A stretch of DNA of 64,000 nucleotides from Niallia nealsonii. Lineage in GTDB: Bacteria; Bacillota; Bacilli; Bacillales; Cytobacillaceae. Shown here piece by piece: positions 39,434 to 47,113 of this stretch. Under the pieces are notes generated by a model. The model did no database searches and was not told where the DNA came from. It saw only the letters and a list, made by a program, of their open reading frames with translations. Every line of letters starts with the position of its first letter. Within the stretch, counting starts at the first letter, position 1. The stretch is from assembly GCF_002835805.1 (NCBI RefSeq), contig NZ_PISE01000022.1:124001-188000 (forward strand), given 5' to 3'. The position numbers were made by a program, and so were the translations under genes.

Positions 39434-39619
39434 GTGACTAAGGAATCATATGGATATGACGTTAGCGATGTAGTTTATATAACTTATGCAGGGACAACAG
39501 AGTTTGTAGAGGAGGATATAGTCACTGTATATGGGACAGTTAAAGGCTCTCACACATATGAGCCACAAGCAGGCCATCAAATAACATTACCTCATATAGA
39601 AGCGGAATTCATAGAGTAA
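39434..39619 (+). pseudogene. C-terminal fragment of a TcaA/OB-fold-like lipoprotein type
   Basis: A 61-codon frame starting at GTG has no good ribosome site and lies 36 bp after the integrase in the same reading frame. EDIVTVYGTVKGSHTYEPQ followed by ITLPHIEAEFIE looks like the C-terminal end of small exported proteins with an OB-like (tRNA_anti-like) domain seen in Firmicutes. The N-terminal part, including the signal peptide, is missing. It is probably a remnant. The family link is from memory of the pattern. Confidence 0.4.
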
Positions 39620-39663
39620 CAATAAGTAAGGGGCAGTCTGTGACTGTTCCCTTTACTATTTAT

Positions 39664-39750
39664 ATTGCGATAGTTTTGTTTAATGATGGAGTTAAATAGT
39701 AAAAATAATAGTCATTGATATATATAGATTTTGCAATGGTTTTGTTTAAT
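39664..39750. repeat. Short direct repeats in a 356-bp gap
   Basis: ATTGCGATAGTTTTGTTTAAT (39664-39684, 21 bp) recurs with changes as TTTGCAATGGTTTTGTTTAAT at 39730-39750. The remaining sequence from 39620 to 39975 is AT-rich and I see no other gene in it. Confidence 0.4.
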
Positions 39751-39975
39751 ATTTACATTTTAGTTAATTATACACAAATAATATTTTCGATGTTACAATG
39801 AGATATATCTTATTAATGGAAGGTGGTACATGCCTATTGTTTATACGGATGTATGGACTAAAAGGAAAAATGCATGTTTAGCTTATGTAGTAGTTTTATA
39901 GTAACCAGTAACTGAGTCATTATTAGAAAAGGCAAAGAGAATAATAATGTTTCTAAATAATTAGGAGGGAATAAC

Positions 39976-40104
39976 ATGAATGAAACTAACATCATAACAC
40001 AGGAAGATATAGATGTGGTTAATGAAGCTATAAGAGAAGTTCAGGAAACAAGGAATAGAAAACTAGAGATACATAATGAACTAGACATTAGCAAGGAAAA
40101 GTGA
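39976..40104 (+). CDS. Small hypothetical protein
   Basis: A 42-codon ORF beginning MNETNIITQEDIDVVNEAIR and ending LDISKEK. A very good ribosome binding site (TTAGGAGGG, 39961-39969) lies 6 nt upstream of the ATG. The product is acidic and helical with no motif that I recognise. Nothing else is visible in the 220 bp that follow it up to 40325. Confidence 0.45.
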   Translation: MNETNIITQEDIDVVNEAIREVQETRNRKLEIHNELDISKEK

Positions 40105-40325
40105 GGAAAGCGGCATGGTAAGCTGCTTCTCTTGCGAAACCTAGCTTACTGTTTCATCTTAGCATAAGTGCATGTCCAACAAGTATTCTTTTCAGAGGAT
40201 TTATTGTTTAAGCCTTCCTAAATGCTTGAAAAGATATTGATGAAAGAATCTGTTCGAATTTGATGAAAAGCAGTTGTTTTATGCTGAAATAGTAAGCCTA
40301 TTTACATAAATGGGAGGTAAGCAGA

Positions 40326-40613
40326 ATGAGATTAATTGATGAAAGAGAGAGGAAAGATTTTGCTATTAAACTTAGAGATTTAGTGGTTTGTAAAAAAAAT
40401 AACTATATGATAATAAGAGATATGCCGAAGCTAAAAGGAATGAAGGAAGATAGAGAGTTTTCTATTCATTTATTAAATATAACAACTTTTGAATTAATAG
40501 ATTCTTATTGTAATCTAGGTGATGCTAGCAACTTTATTCAAGGTTTTGACGAAGTGTTAGAAGTTATACCGAGTTATAAATTGAGCATAGTTGCAAGTGA
40601 TACGCTAGGGTAA
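40326..40613 (+). CDS. Hypothetical protein of the element
   Basis: A 95-residue ORF with GGGAGG 7 nt before the ATG. It is mixed in charge, with an N-terminal basic stretch (RLIDERERKDFAIKLRDL) followed by alternating strands (MIIRDMPKLKGM, FSIHLLNITTFELIDSY) and ends in YKLSIVASDTLG. I do not recognise the family. Coding character looks real (regular codon use, good start site). Confidence 0.55.
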   Translation: MRLIDERERKDFAIKLRDLVVCKKNNYMIIRDMPKLKGMKEDREFSIHLLNITTFELIDSYCNLGDASNFIQGFDEVLEVIPSYKLSIVASDTLG

Positions 40614-40740
40614 GTGAATAAGTCAATACTAAGCCTCTTAATGATATTATTTTTTCGTGAAAAGATTTCCTGTATGGCATCCTAAAAAGACTTATAATTT
40701 AAATGCTATATTGACAATTAAATAAACCAAACCATTAAGG

Positions 40741-41123
40741 GGAAAGTTACAAGTGACCGTCTCGTAAGGAGACACGCTTATTCTGTATGCCTATGATGTA
40801 CTTATAGGGATAGGCTAATTTAAAAGCCTATATTGGATAGGGGGTAGTGTGTATTCTAAAACGAGATAAGTTCTGCGAATTTTCTCCTTTTTTTGTTGTC
40901 TGAGACATAGAATAGATATCATAAGTTACAAGTTGAATCAGATTAAAATAACAAAAATCAAAAAATACTATTTAAAATCACACAAACAGATAGAAAAAAC
41001 AAGTCGAATCAAAGGGAAAAAAACAGTGCAAGATTTGTCCCTAATTATCTTAATAATATATAGGGGGAAATCCTGCACAGAAGTTTATGTTCAAAACCAT
41101 CAATAAAAATAAAAAGAAAATAG
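40741..41123 (+). other. Structured leader region of unknown function
   Basis: About 510 bp separate the 95-codon gene from the next CDS. GTCTC (40759-40763) pairs with GAGAC (40769-40773), and ATAGGCT (40810-40816) pairs with AGCCTAT (40825-40831). A G-rich stretch (GGATAGGGGGTAGTG, near 40834-40848) follows. From 40880 on the sequence is A-rich without hairpins. Candidates are a replication or transfer origin, a cis-regulatory RNA, or a small RNA. There is no recognisable relaxase or Rep gene. Confidence 0.35.
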
Positions 41124-42329
41124 TTGAACAAGGTGGCAAAAAAATGGACACTACAAAATGCAGTTAAAAAGTTTACGCCACATCAGAAAGTATCATTGAA
41201 GAGGAATAAAGGGAATTTAAATAAGCATGGGGTTAATAAATCACAGGTTCTAATGTTAAAGAACTCCAGAAAGGTTAAGGCTTTTAATGCTGAGTGGCTT
41301 GAATATATTGAAGGTGTCGAAGATGTTGAAGGCAATGCAATGCGATTGCAGTATATTTATGAAGTGTTACGAATCGAAGTTTTAAACAAAAATTCTATTG
41401 ACTTGTTTATTAATGCTCATTATCCTTCTGATATTGATTCCTTCAATCAGTTTGAAAATGAAAAGGCTTATCATAACAAGTTGCTTGAGTACGTTGTAGG
41501 AAATGCTCAAAAGGAGCATGAAAAGAGATTAGAGTTTGAGTCTAAAAAGCTTACAATGGATGAGGATACAAAAGAAGTGTTAGCAATGTTGAACATGACT
41601 GAAGATGAATTCGTTGCACGAAACAAAGAAATGGAAATGCGGAGGGAACTCACGCCATATGAAGCTTTACTTAAGAGCGATAAATATGTTGATTGTATTA
41701 GAGAAAGCCATATCCTGTTGCATGGTATGAGTGTGATTGATTCAAGAGAAATCAAAAACATACAAAAATTGAATGATGAACAAAAGAGGGAACAACTTGC
41801 ATGTTTAGGATTATCAAACATATCGAATGTAGAACCTAGGAAAAGCGTCAAAAATGAAACCAGCTTCAATAATATGGAGCAACAAGAAGAACTAATCAAG
41901 AGAGAACAAATCAAAAAACATCAAGTTAATAAAGCCATTAAGGAGATTGTATTAGAGAAAAATATAGAAAAAAGAGTTGTTAATGTAGTTAAGTCAAACG
42001 TCCAAGCTTCCAATCACTATGATGAATCTCTAGCAGCAATGGAAGAAATAAGAAACAGGATTCGGGAGTATGAAGAAAAGTATGGAGATAAAGCCATGGA
42101 ACACATGAGACTTGATACAGCTATCAGGGAATTGACAAGGAAGGTTAAAGTAGAAGAGGTGATTGATGAGTTTAACTATCAATGGCAACGTGAAAAGGAG
42201 CAAGAACGTAAGGAATGGGAGAAGCTATTTGAGGAAGGACAACCTGTTAAATGGGAAAGAACCTCAAACAATCCACTTGAAATATTTAATAGAATTAGAT
42301 ACGGTCGTATTGATAAGGAGGACTCTTAA
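41124..42329 (+). CDS. Large charged coiled-coil-type protein of the element, function unknown
   Basis: A 401-residue protein starting at TTG 41124 or GTG 41133; neither has a clear ribosome site. The N-terminus is strongly basic (KVAKKWTLQNAVKKFTPHQ through HGVNKSQ), which suits nucleic acid binding. The middle (EHEKRLEFESKKLTMDEDTKEVL, split) and the last third (EEIRNRIREYEEKYGDKAMEHMRLD, then WQREKEQERKEWEKLFEEG) are long charged helices. No membrane segment, catalytic motif or known domain is visible. It is the largest gene of the element and does not match any family I know. Confidence 0.6.
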   Translation: MNKVAKKWTLQNAVKKFTPHQKVSLKRNKGNLNKHGVNKSQVLMLKNSRKVKAFNAEWLEYIEGVEDVEGNAMRLQYIYEVLRIEVLNKNSIDLFINAHYPSDIDSFNQFENEKAYHNKLLEYVVGNAQKEHEKRLEFESKKLTMDEDTKEVLAMLNMTEDEFVARNKEMEMRRELTPYEALLKSDKYVDCIRESHILLHGMSVIDSREIKNIQKLNDEQKREQLACLGLSNISNVEPRKSVKNETSFNNMEQQEELIKREQIKKHQVNKAIKEIVLEKNIEKRVVNVVKSNVQASNHYDESLAAMEEIRNRIREYEEKYGDKAMEHMRLDTAIRELTRKVKVEEVIDEFNYQWQREKEQERKEWEKLFEEGQPVKWERTSNNPLEIFNRIRYGRIDKEDS

Positions 42330-42427
42330 TTGAGGCTCTCCTTTTTCATATAAGTTATTTCTGTTATGAGGGAATGTATTTAACTAACGTGGATAGGTTA
42401 GTGGGAAATGAAAGTGAGGATGAGCAA

Positions 42428-43084
42428 ATGAACATAGGGAATTACCTTAAAGTAAGGTTTTCAACTCTAGAATTAGTTCCAAGCATTTATTATCAATGGG
42501 ACATCGGTATTCACTTTTCACTTGGTGGGGACATTTATCAATTGAGAGAAAATAATGAACTCAACTTTGAGTGTTTCCAACTTGTATATAAGCAAATCTA
42601 TACACTTTTCAATGAATTGTTTGAACAAAATGATGATTTATTCTTTGTAACAAATGTGTATAAGCACAAAACGAAAGAGAAGTTAATAAGAAAGCTTAAG
42701 GTATACAAGCCCTTTCTAAAGGACAAAAGTCATTTGAATGAAATTCAGGTGAAAACTTATCCTTATCCGTTTGAGTTGGATGATGCAGACGAATACGAGA
42801 TGCAATAATTTTCCTTATTATGTAAACGGAGAGACATAAGAGTGAATGAATTACTAAAGGCAGCTAGTAATGAAGATTTTCCATTGAAGCCAAAGTTTGG
42901 AGGGTACTCTATCGGTTATCCCGATGTTTTCTTTGTGAACATTACAAAAGACATTATTTTCTTTGTTTACGATGACCGAGGGTGCGAAGTCATAGCACGT
43001 AAAGCAGAACAAATACTCCCACTTTATGAGAAATACAACGATTGGGTAGATGAAGTAGATGAAAAAGGATTGAGGAAGGGGTAG
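42428..43084 (+). pseudogene. DUF3885 gene broken by one in-frame TAA
   Basis: The N-terminal part (MNIGNYLKVRFSTLELVPS, then YYQWDIGIHFSLGGDIYQLREN) and the C-terminal part (NELLKAASNEDFP, VFFVNITKDIIFFVYDDRGCEVIA, YEKYNDWVDE) together look like one DUF3885 protein of about 218 residues. They lie in the same reading frame, interrupted only by TAA at 42806-42808. Reading through gives EMQ-stop-FSLLCKRRDIRVNELLKA, continuous with what the family has there. The start with the usual N-terminus is ATG 42428 behind GTGAGGATGAG; ATG 42374 is also possible. Two separate proteins or readthrough cannot be excluded. Confidence 0.7.
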
Positions 43085-43412
43085 GAGAATGAGGGTTCTA
43101 AGGGAGTATCTTTAACCCATTAGAACCTTATTAATAAAACTGTGATTTCATTAAGGGTCAAAAGTGTATTTCAATCCTCTTTGATTAAGTATAAAGCTGA
43201 AATTGAAAAAGGGTTACTTTCTAACAAGAAGATAAGCTACAATCCCTTGACTTACCTTCTTGCGTTCATTTGCAGTTTATTAAGTAATTCAAGTACAGAT
43301 AAGCAAAAGAGTAATAAATCCCGTTTTGTCTGCTGCAAAATGTTGCATAAACTTTTATCAAAGCAGATGTTTTTTGGGGGAAATACTATATAGGACTTCC
43401 CCAATTTTCTAA

Positions 43413-44417
43413 CTATACCTCTTCGGCAATTTCTTTCCTATTAGGAGCAAGTGGCGGTTGTTCTAACCATTTATTTTCTACCATTAAATTAAACCATTTT
43501 TTTGTAACCCAGAGATTTTTTAGAATTGTACTCTCATAAGCAGTCACAAGATCTGTTCGCATGGCTGAGGCTAGACCCGTCCCATGATAGGTTTGTGCAG
43601 CTTGAAATAAGAAACCGATATGATACAACATTAGTTTATCGGAAAAAGGGGATTCCGTTGAAGTTGTCACCTCTGTTTCCCAAGATTTAGGAGCTGGTAA
43701 GTTATCCGCTTGCATTATTTTTGAAAATGTTTTTATTTGACCATCAGCTGTTTTTTCCGAATCAGCTAAAAACTTTCTTACTTCTTTTGATTGAGCTACT
43801 TGACTGAATGCGATAGAAAGAGTTTTAGCCATAATGCTTTTTTTTAGGTTGAAAGAAATACTAATGATTTCTGTCGCTGCTAATGTTCTACCCTTTCCGA
43901 AAAATCCATCAGTGAAATCTTGACTGGAAACATACTCAGGGTTTTTATTTGGATAAAATAAAGGGTCTCTTTGAAAATTTCCTTTATCAAGTAATAGCTC
44001 AATTGTTTGATGATACATCTTTTTTGCATCATTATCACATGAATCGTAAAACTCTCTTAAGTCTTTTCTGACTGATACACCTAATGCAGTGCTGTGTCCC
44101 AGTAAACCATGTAGGCTCATGATATGTAAATAATTCAAGCAAAATATATCTGTGAACAATCTCTGTTTACCCTTAAAGAGGTCAGACTCATTAAATCCAA
44201 TTGGAACAGGAAATCCCTCTTTCTCCAAAAAAGTTACGATTTGTTGCTTTTGTTTTTCAAAAGTCTTAATAGCATCCTCAAAAATGGCCTTAATACGCTT
44301 ATCCTCAATAATAGAAACCATATACCTATTTACAACATCTATCATTGTGCCGTTTACAAATTCTCCCCACAATGTTCCTATCTCCGAAGATGTTAATTTT
44401 AATCTATTCTTATCCAC
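43413..44417 (-). CDS. DUF3231 family protein
   Basis: A 334-residue protein made of two similar ferritin-like four-helix units, about residues 1-170 and 171-334. Each starts with a helix like LTSSEIGTLWGEFVNGTMID or SPFSDKLMLYHIGFLFQAA and contains HGLLGHSTALGVSVRKDL or YHGTGLASAMRTDL. This matches the DUF3231 family of spore-forming Bacilli, related in fold to coat protein CotF. It is the only minus-strand gene of the element with coding character. It starts at GTG behind AGAGGTGAT. No role in mobility is known. Confidence 0.82.
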   Translation of the reverse strand: MDKNRLKLTSSEIGTLWGEFVNGTMIDVVNRYMVSIIEDKRIKAIFEDAIKTFEKQKQQIVTFLEKEGFPVPIGFNESDLFKGKQRLFTDIFCLNYLHIMSLHGLLGHSTALGVSVRKDLREFYDSCDNDAKKMYHQTIELLLDKGNFQRDPLFYPNKNPEYVSSQDFTDGFFGKGRTLAATEIISISFNLKKSIMAKTLSIAFSQVAQSKEVRKFLADSEKTADGQIKTFSKIMQADNLPAPKSWETEVTTSTESPFSDKLMLYHIGFLFQAAQTYHGTGLASAMRTDLVTAYESTILKNLWVTKKWFNLMVENKWLEQPPLAPNRKEIAEEV

Positions 44418-45083
44418 ATTATCACCTCTTGGATATTATTTTCCCATTCGGCAAACTATATGTATTTCTGTGAGAACCAAGAGAACATTTTGCTTAACTT
44501 CATTAAGGAGATTTGTAAAACTCACCAGTTTAAGCAAATTCACTAAAAAGGCAAGCATATTTCTACGCTCACTACAACAATGCGAATAGATGATACTTGC
44601 GGAATACTCAAAGCTTTTAAGTTAAAGATGGACTTTATGACTCCAAAGGAAAGTCAGCAATGTAAATTAAACCCCAATAAGCGGAAGCTGAATAGTCAAT
44701 AACTAACTGACAATGCTTAAAAAGGCTCGTGTGGCGGTTTAAAGGGGTAATTCTCATCATTCGACGCTGCTTAGTATTGAATCCAAGGGCAGTGTTTAAT
44801 CCTGCTATGGAGTTAGTCCCTTGTAGTATTCTTGCTTGATACAGAGACCACCTCCAACAGCACACAAGCAGTCGATAATTGTTCGATACGAAGCCAATAT
44901 GAGGGGCTACTATGGGAATGGTTTTGATAGTGAAAGTCTAATGGCTCGAGGCTAATTAGATTAATCAAAATGAACTTATTTTTCGTCAGAATGAGCAGGA
45001 TTTATCATGCTCTTCTCGAGACAAGTTCTAGATTGACTAAAGCTCTTCTCGACTATGAATATATCCAATGTAAACTAATAGAT
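44418..45083. other. Unassigned 670-bp stretch inside the element
   Basis: I find no convincing gene here. From 44635 to 44960 the sequence is less AT-rich than the rest of the element and has an open minus-strand frame of 76 codons without a ribosome site. It could be a structured RNA, a fragment of a transposon, or a remnant of an older gene. Nearby, CTCTTCTCGA occurs twice (around 45011 and 45043). Confidence 0.3.
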
Positions 45084-45181
45084 AAAAGTTTACATTCATT
45101 TCATTGATAACAATGGAATCTATCTGATTATGATGATATGATATAGACAGATAACAAAAGTATACATTCAAATCGTTGATA
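45084..45181 (+). repeat. Direct repeats upstream of the small recombinase
   Basis: A 26-bp motif, AAAAGTTTACATTCA plus TTTCATTGATA (45084-45109), recurs as AAAAGTATACATTCA plus AATCGTTGATA (45156-45181), 72 bp apart, with four mismatches. The second copy lies 18 bp before the start codon of the recombinase gene. These may be binding sites for the recombinase or a regulator, or form part of its promoter region. Confidence 0.6.
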
Positions 45182-45198
45182 GTAAAGGAGTCGTTGGT

Positions 45199-45771
45199 AT
45201 GAGTAAGAAAGAACACTTAATCGACGTTCAACCAATCAGAAGCAAGTCTCAGATAGAAGATATGAAGTGGGCATTGAAGAGGCACTGTTCAGAACGAGAC
45301 TATATCCTATTCCTAATTGGAATTAATACAGGCTTACGTGTCAGTGATATATTGAATCTGAAACGGGATTCTCTCCTCAAGCTTAAATTAAAGAAGCGTA
45401 AGGAGTTTCAAATCAGAGAAGGGAAGACTAAGAAGGCTAGAATGATTAATATTACACCTATCTTTCATGAAGTGATTACATATGTCTCAGAACTCGATAG
45501 TGATTGGCTATTCCCTTCTCGTAAAGGTGATAAGCCTATAAGTAAAATTCAAGCATATAGACAGCTTCAAAAGGCAGGGGATTTCGCAGGCATCCAATCA
45601 ATAGGCACTCATACCATGAGGAAGACATTTGGGTATCACTTCTATAAGAAGACTCACAATGTGGCTATGCTTCAAGAGATACTCAATCATTCACATCCAA
45701 AGATTACACTGACCTATATTGGTAGCAACAAAGAAGAGACAGATAATGAACTAGATAACTTTAGCTTATAG
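45199..45771 (+). CDS. Short tyrosine recombinase (catalytic domain only)
   Basis: A 190-residue recombinase of the XerC/XerD type without the N-terminal core-binding domain. Catalytic positions are all present: Arg in NTGLRVSDILNL (about residue 51), Lys in EGKTKKARMINI, HTMRKTFGYH (His-x-x-Arg), LNHSHPKITLTYIG (His and the Tyr nucleophile). It probably performs inversion, excision or resolution, perhaps together with the larger integrase at the left end. AAAGGAG precedes the ATG. About 270 bp after it lies the right junction, with no further gene visible between. Confidence 0.88.
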   Translation: MSKKEHLIDVQPIRSKSQIEDMKWALKRHCSERDYILFLIGINTGLRVSDILNLKRDSLLKLKLKKRKEFQIREGKTKKARMINITPIFHEVITYVSELDSDWLFPSRKGDKPISKIQAYRQLQKAGDFAGIQSIGTHTMRKTFGYHFYKKTHNVAMLQEILNHSHPKITLTYIGSNKEETDNELDNFSL

Positions 45772-46039
45772 AGGCTCCAAGGAGGTCTCTTTTCATTTGC
45801 GATTGGTATAATGGGGGAGGGGGCATATTTCCACGTTTTCATTGGGGGCATGGATGGGATAAACCCTTAGTTGGTTCATTCACACAGCAGGGATTAATAA
45901 TAGTGTTACTATTGCATTCTTGTATTTTTTTAGTTACTATTCAGTTATCGACATTAACAATCGTATAGGCTTGCAATTAACAATCATGCTTGCAATTCAT
46001 AATCCCTGAAAACAGCTATAAACCTTGATGTATCAGCAT

Positions 46040-46158
46040 CTACAAACAATCCATGATGGGCGGCGGATTTACCATCGACAATCCAAATGCAATTGCTTCA
46101 TGCGGATGCAGTTCATCGTTCAGAACGGCGAAGAATGCTGGAAGCCCTGAGGAATGCT
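46040..46158 (+). repeat. attR-like direct repeat (right junction), partial yutM
   Basis: This is a second copy of the last 119 bp of yutM before its stop, with one mismatch. Here the codon run reads Cys-Gly-Cys-Ser where the intact gene has Cys-Gly-Cys-Gly, and TGA follows GAATGC instead of TAA. It has no start codon or upstream part of the gene. The loss of a conserved glycine agrees with relaxed selection on this copy. Confidence 0.9.
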
Positions 46159-46200
46159 GATATTTTAAGCAATTAAAAACAGGAATAAAAGAAAAAGATG

Positions 46201-46403
46201 GTGGATGACATGCCTTCTTGATAGTGAATGCAACTATTGTAGAAGGTTTTTTTTATGCCTTTAAACAAAAGAATCCAGTTGGGAAGATGAAAAAGCATAG
46301 CAATAGAGCGAGAATGATGAAGAAGTTATATAATAGAAGATATTCGAATAGGCGCGTGAAATTAATCATTCGCCTATTTTTTAATGGCAGCAAAGCCTAT
46401 TAA
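46201..46403 (+). pseudogene. Decayed 5' end of a second, related integrase gene
   Basis: 46201-46285 resembles the region around the start of the integrase at 38372: GTGGAT, CTTCT, ACTATTGTAGAAGG before TTTTTTTATGCC, and then TTTAAACAAAAGA (46255 onward). The codons correspond to M-x-L-N-K-R and, after a frameshift, to PVGKM. The remainder (KKHSNRARMMKKLYNRR) no longer resembles the integrase. The rest of that gene is absent. Confidence 0.6.
46347..46382. terminator. Terminator after the integrase remnant
   Basis: AATAGGCG (46347-46354) pairs with CGCCTATT (46371-46378), followed by TTTT. It lies between the remnant and the minus-strand gene at 46400, and may have originally ended yutM or the minus-strand gene. 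Confidence 0.7.
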
Positions 46404-46942
46404 TTTTCTAGATATCGATATAAGGTGGATTTGCTGATCCCAGTTTCCTCCTTAATCTGGGCAAGACTATATTTTTTACTTTGATACATAATAATAGCAC
46501 GTCGTACGTTTTCATCAGGTTTTCTCGGACGGCCTGGTGAGATTCCTTTTTGTTTTGCTTCTAATAAGCCTTTTTTTGTTTTTTCACTAATGACATCACC
46601 TTGGAATTCTACAAGATGCTTTATAATATCATAGAAGGGATAACCTGATTTATTGCTTGTATCTATATTCTCAGCAAGAGATTGAAGGTATGCCTCTTTA
46701 GTTTGTAATGTTTCTAACAACTCGACTAAGTGGCGTGTAGAATCTGCCAAGGCAAATAGTTTGGCTACAACTATTTTATCTCCTTGATTAAGATTATTTA
46801 TCATATTGTTAAGTTGTGTCCTTTTTTTTGCTGAGGAATGCTCCTCGGAAATAATCGTTTTACAAAAATTCTCTTTTAATAATTTTAATTGATGTTTACA
46901 ATTAAAATCATCCTCATATGGTCTCATATATCCAACTAGCAT
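46400..46942 (-). CDS. Serine-recombinase-like protein lacking the catalytic serine
   Basis: A 180-residue protein with the fold of a resolvase/invertase: an N-terminal GYMRPYEDDFN where active enzymes have GYxRVSTxxQ, then KTIISEEHSSAKKRTQL, GDKIVVAKLFALADSTRHLVELLETL (split), and a C-terminal helix-turn-helix (GRPRKPDENVRRAII, YSLAQIKEETGISKSTLYRYLEN). The nucleophilic serine is replaced, and in KLFALADST the usual L-D-R-L-G-R arginines are gone. DNA-binding therefore survives while recombination should not. GGGAG lies upstream. It sits next to the integration site but its relation to it is unclear. Confidence 0.8.
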   Translation of the reverse strand: MLVGYMRPYEDDFNCKHQLKLLKENFCKTIISEEHSSAKKRTQLNNMINNLNQGDKIVVAKLFALADSTRHLVELLETLQTKEAYLQSLAENIDTSNKSGYPFYDIIKHLVEFQGDVISEKTKKGLLEAKQKGISPGRPRKPDENVRRAIIMYQSKKYSLAQIKEETGISKSTLYRYLEN

Positions 46943-47113
46943 TCAAAATCTCCCTTAACGATTATACTTCTCTTTTATCATAACATAACAAATTATCAAA
47001 ATAAAAAAGTCTCAAAATAGTTCCTTTTTGGGAAAGTAGATGGTACACTATGTCTGTTGAATGCAAATTGACTTGCAGAACAAGTTAAAATATATAGATG
47101 GGGTGAACAGAAA

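Larger units (their letters stand above)
38196..46158. mobile_element. Integrative element of about 8 kb inserted at the 3' end of yutM
   Basis: The unit contains one copy of the junction repeat and 7,963 bp in all. It encodes a full-length tyrosine recombinase just inside the left end, a small one near the right end, a DUF3231 gene, a broken DUF3885 gene and unknown proteins. None of its genes belongs to the conserved yut/yum order around it. Similar inverted motifs lie near both ends (38224-38241 and 45991-46008). No replication, conjugation, phage structural, resistance or known defence gene is recognisable. Confidence 0.85.

Noticed and set aside
42842-43084. Separate 80-codon gene
   Set aside because: It is in the same frame as the preceding ORF and supplies the missing C-terminal half of a DUF3885 protein, so I merged the two as a pseudogene.
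43142-43393. 83-codon plus-strand ORF starting at GTG
   Set aside because: No ribosome binding site, no recognisable motif, and Ser/Lys-rich sequence of low coding quality.
44635-44865. 76-codon minus-strand ORF inside the element
   Set aside because: No ribosome binding site and no family that I recognise; described as part of an unassigned stretch instead.
38196-46158. Defence island or prophage interpretation of the element
   Set aside because: I find no restriction, nuclease, CRISPR, toxin-antitoxin, capsid, terminase or lysis gene. The recognised cargo (DUF3231, DUF3885) is not known for defence.
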